Of a stretch of 64,000 nt of DNA, positions 25,643 through 34,727 are shown piece after piece. A program made the position numbers and the translations under genes. A model generated the notes under the pieces. That model worked only from the letters and a program-made list of their open reading frames with translations. It searched no databases and was not told the DNA's origin. Source of the DNA: Pedobacter sp. Leaf176. Lineage in GTDB: Bacteria; Bacteroidota; Bacteroidia; Sphingobacteriales; Sphingobacteriaceae. Numbering within the stretch: the stretch's first letter is position 1; every line of letters starts with the position of its first letter. The stretch lies in NCBI RefSeq assembly GCF_001424305.1, contig NZ_LMPD01000003.1, positions 296,387 to 360,386 of the forward strand, in the 5' to 3' direction.

Positions 25643-27208
25643 ATGAAAAATAAATCCAACTTCCTACTACTATCAGCACTAATTGGCGGCTTTCTATTTA
25701 GTTTGCTTTTCTGGCAGGAGCGGCTAGCGCTCAATCTGCTTATGTATAGCATTTACTTAATTGCGGTTAGTTATCTAAACCCTGAAGTTGTTAAAAGCAA
25801 AAAGGTAGTAATTTATGGTTTTGCGCACCTTTTTGCAGCTGTTTTGGTTGTCGTAAATAATTCAGACTTGACGCTGGTTACCTATTACATAAGCCTGATT
25901 TTGTTTATAGGATACGGTCATAATCACCAATTGAGAACAGTTTTCGCCGCTTTTCTGGCGACAGTTATGCAAATGTTGACTGCACCTTTTAACGTCATCA
26001 GAAATTTAAATCAAGTCAGCATTGGAAAATTCAACTTAAAACCAGTGTTTAAAATTGTTAAATACGTTTTTATTCCGGGTGTTATTGTAATTATTTTTGC
26101 CTGTTTATACTCTGCAGCAAGCAGTGTTTTTGCACATTACGCGGAAGCCCTGCTAATTAATATCCACGACTTTTTTAAAAGCACAATCGGTTATCTGTTT
26201 AAAGACCTGAGCTTCGGGCGCTTTATGCATTTCTGTTTCGGCTTAATGGTTACCGCCGGCTTGTTAATTGCTTTTTTTGATAAAAGCCTGCAACAAATTG
26301 AATTAAAATGTAAAGAAGAATTATTAAGGGTTAGAAAAAATGTACATAACAAAACAATTTGGTTTGAGTTTACAAAGATCTTTAGTGGCAACTTGCTAAA
26401 TAAAAAATTAGCGCTTAAAACCGAATTCATTACCGGAATAATCTCCTTTGTCGCCTTAAATCTATTATTGCTTTTTTTAAATGCGATCGATATTACAACA
26501 CTTTGGTTTGGCTATAAGCCTGCAGGTAATTTCTCAGCAGATTTGCACGATGGGACCAACTCGCTGATTTTTAGTATCGCTTTGGCAATGTCTATTATCA
26601 TCTATTTTTTTAGAGGAAACCTGAATTTCTACAGCAAAAGCAAAGCCTTAAGAACACTGGCGTTCGTTTGGATGCTCCAGAATGTAATACTTATTATTTC
26701 TGTGCTTATCAGGGATGGTTATTATATCGAATTTTATGGATTGACACATAAAAGAATTGGTGTTTTAGTATTTGCAATCTTGTGCTCAGTTGGTTTAATG
26801 AGCGTTTATATAAAGGTTGCCAGACAAAAAACCTTTTTCTATTTGTTAAAATTTAACGGCAATTTCTGGTTCGGATTGTTGATGCTTTTCAGTATCATAA
26901 ACTGGGATGTTTTTATTGTAAAATACAACCTTTCCCACTGCGATTCCATCTCTGTTGATGCAGATTATTTGCTATCGCTTTCTGATAAAACCTTGGCTGT
27001 TTTAGACGAAAACAGAACGAAATTACAACACACCGAGTCAAAAAGTGCATATGGAATGGAAATAACCAAACCGGCAACTCTAGCGTCAAATCAGAGAAAA
27101 CTGGAGGAAAGAATCGGCTATTTCAAAGAACGTTACGAGCGCGTAAGCTGGGTATCCTGGAATTTACAAGATTGGGAAACGGCTAAACACTTTAGAATAG
27201 AAAAATAA
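25643..27208 (+). CDS. Polytopic membrane protein of the DUF4153/DUF4173 type
   Basis: 521 residues with about ten to twelve hydrophobic segments, starting at residue 7 and running to about residue 420. A soluble C-terminal tail follows (SLSDKTLAVLDENRTKL and later charged helices). Size, topology and linkage to a small winged-helix regulator suggest the DUF4153/DUF4173 group; I cannot separate the two by eye. Function unknown. It has its own copy of the operator block upstream and is followed 41 bases later by another small membrane gene. Confidence 0.7.
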   Translation: MKNKSNFLLLSALIGGFLFSLLFWQERLALNLLMYSIYLIAVSYLNPEVVKSKKVVIYGFAHLFAAVLVVVNNSDLTLVTYYISLILFIGYGHNHQLRTVFAAFLATVMQMLTAPFNVIRNLNQVSIGKFNLKPVFKIVKYVFIPGVIVIIFACLYSAASSVFAHYAEALLINIHDFFKSTIGYLFKDLSFGRFMHFCFGLMVTAGLLIAFFDKSLQQIELKCKEELLRVRKNVHNKTIWFEFTKIFSGNLLNKKLALKTEFITGIISFVALNLLLLFLNAIDITTLWFGYKPAGNFSADLHDGTNSLIFSIALAMSIIIYFFRGNLNFYSKSKALRTLAFVWMLQNVILIISVLIRDGYYIEFYGLTHKRIGVLVFAILCSVGLMSVYIKVARQKTFFYLLKFNGNFWFGLLMLFSIINWDVFIVKYNLSHCDSISVDADYLLSLSDKTLAVLDENRTKLQHTESKSAYGMEITKPATLASNQRKLEERIGYFKERYERVSWVSWNLQDWETAKHFRIEK

Positions 27209-27249
27209 AACAACAAAAATTATTCATTGCATCATTAATTTATAAAATC

Positions 27250-27558
27250 ATGAAAAATCAAATCACTATCAATTCATCTAAACAAAGAGTCGCAATTATT
27301 TTCATCATTACTGCTCTTATCTTAAGCATTCCATTAATAGCAATGCAATTTACCAGTGAAGTAAACTGGGATTTTAAAGACTTTATTGCCGCTGGCGTTT
27401 TACTGTTAAGTGCAGGTATGGCTATTGAAGTTGTAATCAGAAATGTAAAAACGAACACAGCTAGAACAGTATTATTTTTAATTATTTTGCTGGCTTTGTT
27501 TTTAATCTGGGCAGAACTGGCTGTTGGTATCTTCGGAACACCATTTGCGGGAAGTTAA
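27250..27558 (+). CDS. Small three-helix membrane protein
   Basis: 102 residues with three hydrophobic segments (about 15-33, 44-62 and 72-95) separated by short polar turns. The pattern ALILSIPLIAMQFTSEVNW followed by DFIAAGVLLLSAGMAIE is one I associate with a small Bacteroidota membrane family of unknown function. Probably the last gene of the regulator-linked operon. Confidence 0.75.
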   Translation: MKNQITINSSKQRVAIIFIITALILSIPLIAMQFTSEVNWDFKDFIAAGVLLLSAGMAIEVVIRNVKTNTARTVLFLIILLALFLIWAELAVGIFGTPFAGS

Positions 27559-27867
27559 GAACACTATTAACCGTTTTGTTCTAACCGTTTTAAGATAGTT
27601 AGCGCAGAGGGAATATATTTTTTGCATTTGTTAGGAACCAACTTTGTTTTTAAGCCTGATTACAGCGGTAAGCCCGGAGCGTAGTGAGGACTTATAGCGG
27701 AAAGCAGGGCCGCCAGCCGCCATGAAGAACCTTCCTCTCACTTTCAAATTAAAATCTCTGCGCATAACTGCGAAATCAGCGAGACACCATAAACCAACAC
27801 ACGTTACAGGCACTAATTTCGCAATTAACACAAAACGTTCATTTTCTGAAAAAAACGCCAATTGCTA
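27559..27867. other. Intergenic region with a degenerate GC-rich repeat
   Basis: The stretch 27654-27722 (AAGCCTGATTACAGCGG... through GCCGCCAGCCGCC) is more GC-rich than its surroundings and looks like a dispersed element rather than coding DNA. No supported gene. Confidence 0.45.
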
Positions 27868-27898
27868 TTTGTTTAAAGGCTTTGAAATTGTAGCTTTG
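27868..27898 (+). promoter_or_regulatory. sucC promoter
   Basis: TTTG (27868-27871), 19 bases, TAGCTTTG (27891-27898) matches the Bacteroidota consensus exactly and lies about 95 bases before the sucC start. Confidence 0.65.
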
Positions 27899-27992
27899 GG
27901 CAAATTTTGTAGCAAATGAACCCGATACGATTAAAATAATATTTTTATCGTAATAGGCTCCATCTGACAGATAAAGACAAAAATATAAACAG

Positions 27993-29192
27993 ATGAATAT
28001 TCACGAATACCAGGGTAAACAAATATTAAAAAGTTTCGGTGTTAACGTTCAAGAAGGAATTGTTGCCGACACGCCAGAGCAAGCTGTTGAGGCTGCAAAG
28101 CAATTGAAAACGGATTACAATTCTGACTGGGTTGTAATTAAAGCGCAAATCCATGCTGGTGGCCGCGGTAAAGGTGGTGGTGTAAAGTTAGCCAAAAACC
28201 TGGACGAAGTTAAACAACGTGCAACTGATATTATTGGGATGCAATTGGTAACACCTCAAACCGGGCCGGAAGGTAAATTAGTGAGTAAAGTTTTAGTTGC
28301 TCAGGATGTTTATTATCCAGGTGCTTCAGAAACTAAAGAATTTTATATCTCTGTATTGTTGGATCGTGCTGCTGGCCGTAATATTATTATGTACAGTACT
28401 GAAGGGGGTATGGATATCGAAGAAGTTGCGGAGCACACGCCACACTTAATTTTCAAAGAGGAAATCGATCCGAAGGTTGGCTTACAAGGGTTCCAGGCAC
28501 GTAAAATTGCTTTCAACTTAGGTGTTAGTGGCAATGCCTTTAAGGAAATGGTTAAATTTGTGACTTCTCTTTATAAGGCGTATGAGGCTACTGATTCGTC
28601 CATGTTCGAAATCAATCCGGTACTAAAAACATCTGATGATAAAGTTATTGCTGTTGATGCTAAAGTTAATTTAGACGAAAACGCATTATTCCGTCATGCT
28701 GACTACGCTGCCATGCGTGATGTTACGGAAGAAGACCCTATGGAGGTTGAAGCGAGTGCAAGTAACTTAAACTTCGTTAACCTTGATGGTAACGTTGGTT
28801 GTATGGTTAACGGTGCTGGTTTAGCAATGGCAACCATGGATATCATTAAATTGGCCGGTGGCGAGCCTGCTAACTTCTTAGACGTAGGTGGAACTGCAAA
28901 TGCACAAACAGTTAAGGCAGCTTTTAACATCATTTTAAAAGATCCTAATGTTAAAGCGATCTTGATTAACATCTTTGGTGGTATTGTTCGTTGCGATCGT
29001 GTTGCTCAGGGTGTTATCGATGCTTACAATGAAATCGGAAACATTCCTGTACCAATTATCTGTCGTTTACAGGGTACAAATGCTGAAGAAGCTAAAAAAT
29101 TAATCGACGAATCCGGGCTTAAAGTTTACTCGGCAATTGCGTTGAAAGAAGCTGCTGATTTAGTAACTAAAGTTTTAGCTGAGCAAGCGTAA
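27993..29192 (+). CDS. sucC: Succinyl-CoA ligase, beta subunit
   Basis: 399 residues. [17 protein letters not shown] is the standard start. The ATP-grasp part includes [19 protein letters not shown] and FEINPVL; the C-terminal CoA-ligase domain has [17 protein letters not shown], then [18 protein letters not shown]. It forms a complex with SucD and interconverts succinyl-CoA and succinate with nucleotide triphosphate formation in the TCA cycle. sucD is not adjacent here. A strong promoter and terminator bracket the gene, so it is monocistronic. Confidence 0.97.
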   Translation: MNIHEYQGKQILKSFGVNVQEGIVADTPEQAVEAAKQLKTDYNSDWVVIKAQIHAGGRGKGGGVKLAKNLDEVKQRATDIIGMQLVTPQTGPEGKLVSKVLVAQDVYYPGASETKEFYISVLLDRAAGRNIIMYSTEGGMDIEEVAEHTPHLIFKEEIDPKVGLQGFQARKIAFNLGVSGNAFKEMVKFVTSLYKAYEATDSSMFEINPVLKTSDDKVIAVDAKVNLDENALFRHADYAAMRDVTEEDPMEVEASASNLNFVNLDGNVGCMVNGAGLAMATMDIIKLAGGEPANFLDVGGTANAQTVKAAFNIILKDPNVKAILINIFGGIVRCDRVAQGVIDAYNEIGNIPVPIICRLQGTNAEEAKKLIDESGLKVYSAIALKEAADLVTKVLAEQA

Positions 29193-29244
29193 AAAGCTTA
29201 AAGCAGAAAGACTAAAGCTTAAATCGTAGTCATCATAAATATAA

Positions 29245-29274
29245 AACCTTTCAGTTCAACTGGAAGGTTTTTTG
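29245..29274 (+). terminator. Intrinsic terminator of sucC
   Basis: AACCTTTCAGT (29245-29255) pairs with ACTGGAAGGTT (29259-29269) with one G-T pair, followed by a T-run. Confidence 0.85.
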
Positions 29275-29279
29275 TTTTA

Positions 29280-29420
29280 ATACCACCTTAGAAAACCTTA
29301 GGCTATATATTTACTCATAGGTATGTCAGGAGTCTTTTTTATTTTAACACCACCTTACACACCTTATAAAACCTTAGTTTATGCGTTTAACTTAGATGTG
29401 ATTAGGTGTCTAAGGTGGTA
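29280..29420. repeat. CACCTTAG-type intergenic repeat
   Basis: ACCACCTTAG, ACCACCTTACACACC and the inverse TAGGTGTCTAAGGTGGT at the right end form an imperfect long inverted repeat, related to the words in 10990-11610. The right end overlaps the last codons of the XRE regulator gene. Confidence 0.6.
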
Positions 29421-29631
29421 AAATGGTCGCTGATCGAAACTCCAGTATATCACCAGGCTGGCAATCCAGAGCCTTACAAATAGCTTCCAACGTTTCTAAA
29501 CGAATTGCCTTTGCTTTGCCTGTTTTTAATATAGACAAATTTGACATCGTAATACCAACCCGATCACTTAATTCTGTGAGCGACATTTTTCGGCGGGCAA
29601 GCATGACATCTAAATTTATAATGATAGGCAT
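29410..29631 (-). CDS. XRE-family (Cro/CI-type) regulator paired with DUF2975 genes
   Basis: 73 residues: a bare helix-turn-helix (LARRKMSLTELSDRVGITMSNLS with recognition helix, then LETLEAICKALDCQPGDILEF). Such YozG-like regulators typically accompany DUF2975 membrane proteins, which are encoded directly upstream here. It is the last gene of that operon, 19 bases after the third DUF2975 gene. The C-terminal residues run into a CACCTTAG repeat, which may have replaced the native end. Confidence 0.9.
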   Translation of the reverse strand: MPIIINLDVMLARRKMSLTELSDRVGITMSNLSILKTGKAKAIRLETLEAICKALDCQPGDILEFRSATILPP

Positions 29632-29650
29632 GGAATGTTGAGGTGTAAAG

Positions 29651-30457
29651 TTAAATAGTTAAATCGTTTTCCAGTTTAATTGCAACAGCATCTTTTATAA
29701 CCTTAGAAAGGATTACAACCATTATACCGATGCCAATATTGCTATAGTTAACAGAATTACCAAAATTTAATCCGATTTGAATGTTACCGGTCATGTAAGC
29801 ATCCACCATTCCTGACGTTTCAAGGTGAATACCAGGAATTATTCTGGCATTAATAAAAATACAAACGAATTCAAAAACCTCAGTAAAAATCAAAAGTAAA
29901 CCTACATAGGAAATCAACCTAAAGCTTTTTTTATTCAGGAATTCTCCCTGAAGGTATATATTGATAAGTTTGATAATAAATATGAAAATGAATATCAGCG
30001 ATAAGGTCTTGATAGTGGATTGAACTGTCCAGAAAATTCTATATGCCTTGTGTTTCGTATCTACATTTACCTGAACTGCGTTATCCAACCGAATAGGATT
30101 ATATGCTGATATTTTATAACGAGTATCACTTACAACCAATTTCTGAATTATTTTATCTTTCACATCCGAAGAATTGTAAGGAAATAATTGATTATACAGA
30201 GATTGATTAAACCGGCTGATACGACCACCCGACGTACCACTTTTAAATGTTATGATGGTATCAGGGATTGATACCTGTAAGCCCATATGCATTGGGTATC
30301 CGGGAGTTGTGTCTCCGAACGTCGTATCACCAACTCTTAAATATTTTTTAGCGTTAAAGATCTCGCCGTAAACATTTAAAAGGATGGATAATGAAAGCAA
30401 TAAGACGCCAAATAACAGGCATGCACGTATAAATCGAGCGAGAATTCTATATTTCAT
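29651..30457 (-). CDS. DUF2975 membrane protein, long form with extracytoplasmic insert
   Basis: 268 residues. One membrane helix near residues 10-30, then an extracytoplasmic segment of about 120 residues (containing GDTTFGDTTPGYP and Ser/Asn-rich strands), then three helices at about 145-165, 182-205 and 230-252. The last three helices follow the DUF2975 pattern. It ends in ENDLTI like its two upstream paralogues. DUF2975 proteins have no assigned biochemical role; linkage to an XRE regulator is typical. Third of three tandem copies. Confidence 0.8.
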   Translation of the reverse strand: MKYRILARFIRACLLFGVLLLSLSILLNVYGEIFNAKKYLRVGDTTFGDTTPGYPMHMGLQVSIPDTIITFKSGTSGGRISRFNQSLYNQLFPYNSSDVKDKIIQKLVVSDTRYKISAYNPIRLDNAVQVNVDTKHKAYRIFWTVQSTIKTLSLIFIFIFIIKLINIYLQGEFLNKKSFRLISYVGLLLIFTEVFEFVCIFINARIIPGIHLETSGMVDAYMTGNIQIGLNFGNSVNYSNIGIGIMVVILSKVIKDAVAIKLENDLTI

Positions 30458-30460
30458 ATG

Positions 30461-30952
30461 TTAAATTGTTAAATCGTTTTCCCGTTGAAGCAAAATACCC
30501 TTATTGAATACAAAAGCTATTGTTAAAAGTGTTAAACCAAAAATCAATAACCAGATTTGGAAATCAACGTTTTCAATTATATTTAATGCCAAATCGCTTT
30601 TGTAACTGTTCCGGTGAATATAAACCGAAGCCTTGAATAAAAACAATATAAATGGTATCGTTGTACAATACCAGCCCATCCGTTTAAGCCGACTTACATT
30701 ATCTTCACTAAAAACATGCCCAATCTGTACTGAATCGATAAACCGATATAAATAAACCAAGACCCTTAAAGCTAAGAAAGTAATAACAAACACGACCAGA
30801 CCTTGTAAAAAACCAATTAATGTTCCGTTACCTTCACCATTATGCCCCTCTTGGAAACCGCGAACGGCATCTTTAAGTGAAAACAAGAATACGACTAAAA
30901 GCGTAATAACATAGCCTGCTTTAATCAATTTTATTTGGTTTTGAGTATTCAT
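30461..30952 (-). CDS. DUF2975 membrane protein
   Basis: 163 residues with four hydrophobic segments (about 12-28, 45-68, 95-112 and 130-150), the standard DUF2975 size. The motif FIDSVQIGHVFSEDNVSRLKRMGWY between helices 2 and 3 is the conserved cytosolic loop. The protein ends in RENDLTI, matching its neighbours. The next gene begins three bases after the stop, so translation is coupled. Confidence 0.85.
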   Translation of the reverse strand: MNTQNQIKLIKAGYVITLLVVFLFSLKDAVRGFQEGHNGEGNGTLIGFLQGLVVFVITFLALRVLVYLYRFIDSVQIGHVFSEDNVSRLKRMGWYCTTIPFILFLFKASVYIHRNSYKSDLALNIIENVDFQIWLLIFGLTLLTIAFVFNKGILLQRENDLTI

Positions 30953-30955
30953 AAT

Positions 30956-31492
30956 TTAGATTGTTAAATCGTTTTCTTCTTTAAGCTTTTTGTTTGCATT
31001 CAAAACGGCCGATGCAAAAAATATCAAAATGGTTATTATAATAAAACTGAGGTTTGGAATAACGACTAATGGTGCGATATCAGACCATAGGAAAGCAGGT
31101 GTACTAAAATCAATTCTGGATAATACGTTGTAATTAATGACAACTGAAGAATAGATCAAGTAAACCATCATCAAAAACGGAATCCATTTCATAAAATTTA
31201 ATGGTTTAACTAATTTATCGGACAGAACAAACGAAGGAGAAACTTTGATAATGTTATCTAAAAAAACAAAAAACACCAGATAATAGACGCAACTTATCGT
31301 TGTATAGTAGTCAAGCTGATTATGAAAAGACGCTTTAGCAAGGAAACTGAGCAAGTAGAGAAATGTTAATATTCCAAAAATTCTGATAAAAATCTTTATC
31401 AATATCAATACCCCAAAATTAAAGAAGGTATCTTTTAACTTCCAATTTGCGAATCTTATAAAAGTCATAGTTTTCAAATAATTATTAAACAA
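30956..31492 (-). CDS. DUF2975 membrane protein, first of three tandem copies
   Basis: 178 residues, four hydrophobic segments (about 28-50, 60-82, 100-120 and 140-162). The ending EENDLTI is shared with both downstream paralogues at protein and DNA level. The next gene starts three bases after its stop. It is the promoter-proximal gene of the DUF2975/XRE operon and the most divergent in its loop between helices 2 and 3. Confidence 0.75.
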   Translation of the reverse strand: MFNNYLKTMTFIRFANWKLKDTFFNFGVLILIKIFIRIFGILTFLYLLSFLAKASFHNQLDYYTTISCVYYLVFFVFLDNIIKVSPSFVLSDKLVKPLNFMKWIPFLMMVYLIYSSVVINYNVLSRIDFSTPAFLWSDIAPLVVIPNLSFIIITILIFFASAVLNANKKLKEENDLTI

Positions 31493-31674
31493 ACATAAAT
31501 AAATATTTATTATAAATCAAAATATGTTTATTGATAAACAATAAATGTTAATTGATATTCAACTATTACTGCCGCCAGACCACAATTATTTGTTGAAACT
31601 AAATTGGAATGATTTTTGTTATAAGTAAAACTGTAAAAAACTTGTGCAAACACTAACATTTTCAGCATTTTATC

Positions 31675-31706
31675 CTTTCGGATGAGCATACAATTTCGTA
31701 ACTTTG
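31675..31706 (+). promoter_or_regulatory. Promoter of the primary sigma factor gene
   Basis: TTTC (31675-31678), 20 bases, then TAACTTTG (31699-31706), 38 bases before the ATG, matches the -33/-7 pattern recognised by the factor itself. Confidence 0.55.
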
Positions 31707-31743
31707 CACACTTCAATAATTAAAGAGCACACAAAACGTATAA

Positions 31744-32604
31744 ATGAGACAACTCAAGATAACGCAATCCATTACCAACCGTGAAAGTCAGTCGTTAGAT
31801 AAATACCTACACGAAATTGGTAAAGTAGATTTAATAACAGCAGAGGAAGAGGTAATTCTAGCAAGAAAGATTCGTGAAGGCGATCAGGCTGCATTAGAGC
31901 GATTAACTAAAACCAACTTACGTTTTGTTGTTTCTGTAGCAAAACAATATCAAAATCAAGGATTAACATTAGGCGACTTAATTAATGAAGGTAACTTAGG
32001 CTTGATTAAAGCAGCAAAACGCTTTGATGAAACTAAAGGTTTCAAATTCATTTCTTATGCTGTTTGGTGGATTCGTCAATCAATTTTGCAGGCAATTGCA
32101 GAACAAAGCCGTATTGTACGTTTGCCTTTAAACCAGGTTGGTTCATTAAGTAAAATCAGTAAAGCTTTCTCAAAGTTAGAGCAAGAATACGAACGCGAAC
32201 CTTCTCCTGAAGAATTGGCAGATATTTTAGAAACTACAGTTGATAAGATTTCTGACACATTGAGCAACTCTGGCCGCCATGTATCAATGGATGCTCCTTT
32301 CGTTCAGGGTGAGGAAAATACATTGTTAGACGTATTGGAAAACCATGAGCCAAATACGGACAGTTCATTAATTAATGAATCTTTATCAGAAGAAATTAAA
32401 CGTTCTTTATCTACTTTAACAGAAAGAGAAAGAGAAATCATCGTTTTATTTTTCGGTTTAGGTTCAAATCATCCGCTTTCTTTAGAGGAAATTGGCGAGA
32501 AATTTAACTTGACCCGTGAACGTGTAAGACAGATTAAGGATAAAGCATTACAACGCTTACGCCATACGTCAAGAAGTAAGATTTTAAAATCTTATTTAGG
32601 TTAA
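31744..32604 (+). CDS. rpoD: Primary RNA polymerase sigma factor (RpoD/SigA)
   Basis: 286 residues, the short form of primary sigma factor typical of Bacteroidota. It opens with [19 protein letters not shown], a family hallmark. Region 1.2 is [16 protein letters not shown]; region 2 contains [19 protein letters not shown] and [17 protein letters not shown]; region 3 is [16 protein letters not shown]; region 4 contains [16 protein letters not shown] and [23 protein letters not shown]. It directs RNA polymerase to housekeeping promoters. A terminator follows. Confidence 0.97.
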   Translation: MRQLKITQSITNRESQSLDKYLHEIGKVDLITAEEEVILARKIREGDQAALERLTKTNLRFVVSVAKQYQNQGLTLGDLINEGNLGLIKAAKRFDETKGFKFISYAVWWIRQSILQAIAEQSRIVRLPLNQVGSLSKISKAFSKLEQEYEREPSPEELADILETTVDKISDTLSNSGRHVSMDAPFVQGEENTLLDVLENHEPNTDSSLINESLSEEIKRSLSTLTEREREIIVLFFGLGSNHPLSLEEIGEKFNLTRERVRQIKDKALQRLRHTSRSKILKSYLG

Positions 32605-32634
32605 AATATTGATTTCAAATTACCCAGAATATTC

Positions 32635-32664
32635 AAAGGCCGGCAAATTTGTCGGTCTTTTTTG
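32635..32664 (+). terminator. Intrinsic terminator of rpoD
   Basis: AAAGGCCGGCAAA pairs with TTTGTCGGTCTTT through two G-T pairs, followed by a T-run at 32658-32663. Confidence 0.75.
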
Positions 32665-32699
32665 TTTGATGCTTTTTGAGTTTTTCCATATATTTAAAT

Positions 32700-33062
32700 A
32701 TGCCTGCAAGCCTTTTCAAAAACTTAATGATAGTTTACAAACCGGTTTTATTATGGAACGTTTTGGTAAGTTTGCTGATAGGTTTATTTTTCGTTGTGGA
32801 CGGATACGACAAACCTGGTGGCTACGCCATGACAATTTTCATGAAACCAATCGGGTGGTTCTTTTCAATAATTATTGAGCGGTTCTTCTTACAGAAACAT
32901 CGATATTTCTATAAAAATATGGGACTGGGTTTCCGCAAAATACTGGGTAATATTATTCTTTATGATATTGCAATTTTACTTTTAATAATAACCACAACAT
33001 TATTATGCAGGAACTTTTTATTGACAGTGTTACCCAGCAATTTAATCAAAGGGCAATATTAA
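32700..33062 (+). CDS. Small membrane protein overlapping an ABC ATPase gene
   Basis: 120 residues from the ATG at 32700; an earlier TTG at 32676 is unlikely because it lies nearly in the rpoD terminator. Three hydrophobic stretches (about 15-35, 47-62 and 92-112) with a basic loop (FLQKHRYFYKNMGLGFRK) between the last two. Its last 58 bases overlap the following ATPase gene. A small membrane partner coupled to a solitary ABC ATPase suggests they form one unit. No family recognised. Confidence 0.65.
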   Translation: MPASLFKNLMIVYKPVLLWNVLVSLLIGLFFVVDGYDKPGGYAMTIFMKPIGWFFSIIIERFFLQKHRYFYKNMGLGFRKILGNIILYDIAILLLIITTTLLCRNFLLTVLPSNLIKGQY

Positions 33063-33664
33063 ACGGTGTATTCCTTAATTGTAAAGTAGGCGAAGTTGTT
33101 GGGCTGCTAGGCCGGAACGGCAGTGGGAAATCTACTTTACTAAAGATAATCTTTGGAACAGTAAAGCCGGACTTCAAATACTTAAAATTGAATGAAGAGC
33201 TAATCTCAAAAGGATACTTATCAGGAAAAATAACTTACCTGCCACAAGATAAATTTATACCTAATAAGTTAACCCTTGGTAAAGCTATTGAAACATTCTG
33301 TAAAAATTATAGTCATCAGCTGCTTGAAATTGAATTTGTAGCAAATAATCTAAACAAAAAATTTCGGGATTTTTCCGGCGGCGAGGTCCGGTTATTGGAG
33401 GCTTTAATTATTATGTACAGCGACGCCGAATTTGTTCTTTTAGACGAGCCTTTTTCGCAACTCGCTCCATTATTAATTGATGAAATAAAGCGGCACATTA
33501 ACAAACTTAAGCCTTACAAAGGCTTCATTATAACAGATCATTATTACAAGTCGATATTGGATGTGTCTGATAGGATTGTATTACTCCATAATGGCTGTAA
33601 TTACAAAATAAACGACCTAGATGATTTAATTCTTCACGGTTATCTACCCGACTTCAAAGATTAA
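33005..33664 (+). CDS. ABC-type ATP-binding protein
   Basis: 219 residues. Walker A is GRNGSGKSTLLKII, the signature is FSGGEVRLLEALI (FSGGE instead of LSGGQ), Walker B is FVLLDEPFSQLAP, and the H-loop is IITDHYYKS. The Q-loop LPQDKFIPNKLT is present. All residues for ATP hydrolysis are there. The only nearby partner is the 120-residue membrane protein whose gene it overlaps by 58 bases. Substrate unknown. Confidence 0.85.
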   Translation: MQELFIDSVTQQFNQRAILNGVFLNCKVGEVVGLLGRNGSGKSTLLKIIFGTVKPDFKYLKLNEELISKGYLSGKITYLPQDKFIPNKLTLGKAIETFCKNYSHQLLEIEFVANNLNKKFRDFSGGEVRLLEALIIMYSDAEFVLLDEPFSQLAPLLIDEIKRHINKLKPYKGFIITDHYYKSILDVSDRIVLLHNGCNYKINDLDDLILHGYLPDFKD

Positions 33665-33676
33665 ATTTTAGAACAT

Positions 33677-33702
33677 AAAAAAAGATCAGCTTTGACTGAT
33701 CT
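33677..33702 (-). terminator. Intrinsic terminator of the AMP nucleosidase gene
   Basis: AGATCAG (33683-33689) pairs with CTGATCT (33696-33702); on the minus strand a T-run follows (33682-33677). It may also end the ABC transcript on the plus strand. Confidence 0.75.
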
Positions 33703-33768
33703 GTGATTACCTTACTGATCGCATTAAGCTCATTTCGTTGTCCTTTTCGCAATGAAGACAGCCCGAAC

Positions 33769-34632
33769 TTAAAACAGTAAGTGCTTAACGGTTAAACCAT
33801 TATTAATTAGTTGTTTCAATGAGTCGATACCAATTCTCAAATGTGTTTCCACATATTTTTCTGTAACAGAACTATCACTTTCAGCAGTTTTAACACCTTC
33901 TGGGATCATTGGTTGATCTGACACAAGCAGCAAAGCACCTGCAGGGATTTTATTAGCAAAAGCTGTCGTAAAAATGGTTGCAGTCTCCATATCTACTGCC
34001 ATAGCTCTTAAAGTTTTTAAATACTTTTTAAACTCTTTGTCGTGTTCCCAAACCCTTCTGTTTGTTGTGTAGCAGGTTCCGGTCCAATAATCCCTACCAT
34101 GATCGCGGATTGTTGTAGAAATCGCTTTCTGAAGTGCAAAGGCCGGCAGTGCAGGTACTTCTGCCGGAAGATAATCATTTGAGGTTCCTTCTCCCCTGAT
34201 TGCTGCAATTGGCAAAATTAAATCGCCCAGTTGATTTTTCTTTTTCAGACCTCCACATTTCCCTAAAAACAGAACAGCTTTGGGCTTAATGGCGGTGAGT
34301 AGGTCCATCATTGTCGCTGCAAGCGGGCTTCCCATACCAAAATTGATGATTGTAATTCCATTTGCCGTTACACTCTGCATAGGCTTATCCAATCCCATAA
34401 TCGGCGCATTATCATTCCATTCGGAAAACATGCTTACATATTTACTGAAGTTGGTTAAAAGAATATAATCTCCAAATTGATCTAATGTTCTGCCTGTATA
34501 TCTTGGTAACCAATTTTTAACGATTTCATCTTTAGATTTCAATCCGGATTTAACCGGACTTTCTACCTCTTTTATTTTTTTTGAATTTTTTACAATTGCC
34601 TCGTCTTTTTTTACGTCTTTTTCTTCGTTCAT
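33769..34632 (-). CDS. amn: AMP nucleosidase
   Basis: 287 residues from the ATG at 34632; an earlier in-frame ATG at 34665 adds 11 residues unlike the family. After a charged N-terminal tail the nucleoside phosphorylase fold appears: VTANGITIINFGMGSP, VLFLGKCGGL, GDLILPIAAIRGEGTSNDY and AVDMETATIFTTAF with the catalytic ME pair. The enzyme splits AMP into adenine and ribose 5-phosphate and so lowers the AMP pool. Monocistronic with its own terminator. Confidence 0.9.
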   Translation of the reverse strand: MNEEKDVKKDEAIVKNSKKIKEVESPVKSGLKSKDEIVKNWLPRYTGRTLDQFGDYILLTNFSKYVSMFSEWNDNAPIMGLDKPMQSVTANGITIINFGMGSPLAATMMDLLTAIKPKAVLFLGKCGGLKKKNQLGDLILPIAAIRGEGTSNDYLPAEVPALPAFALQKAISTTIRDHGRDYWTGTCYTTNRRVWEHDKEFKKYLKTLRAMAVDMETATIFTTAFANKIPAGALLLVSDQPMIPEGVKTAESDSSVTEKYVETHLRIGIDSLKQLINNGLTVKHLLF

Positions 34633-34689
34633 AATAAATAGCTTTGAGCATAGCGCCGGGCGCATAGCGTTAATAAAATATTATATTAA

Positions 34690-34720
34690 AAAAAATCCTT
34701 CCCGATGCTCGGGAAGGATT
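34690..34720 (-). terminator. Intrinsic terminator of clpX
   Basis: AATCCTTCCCGA (34694-34705) and TCGGGAAGGATT (34709-34720) form a perfect 12-bp stem with a three-base loop, followed on the minus strand by a T-run. It lies 7 bases after the clpX stop. Confidence 0.92.
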
Positions 34721-34727
34721 TGATTTT

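Noticed and set aside
32609..32878. Plus-strand 89-codon frame after rpoD
   Set aside because: It runs through the rpoD terminator and overlaps the more membrane-protein-like frame starting at 32700.
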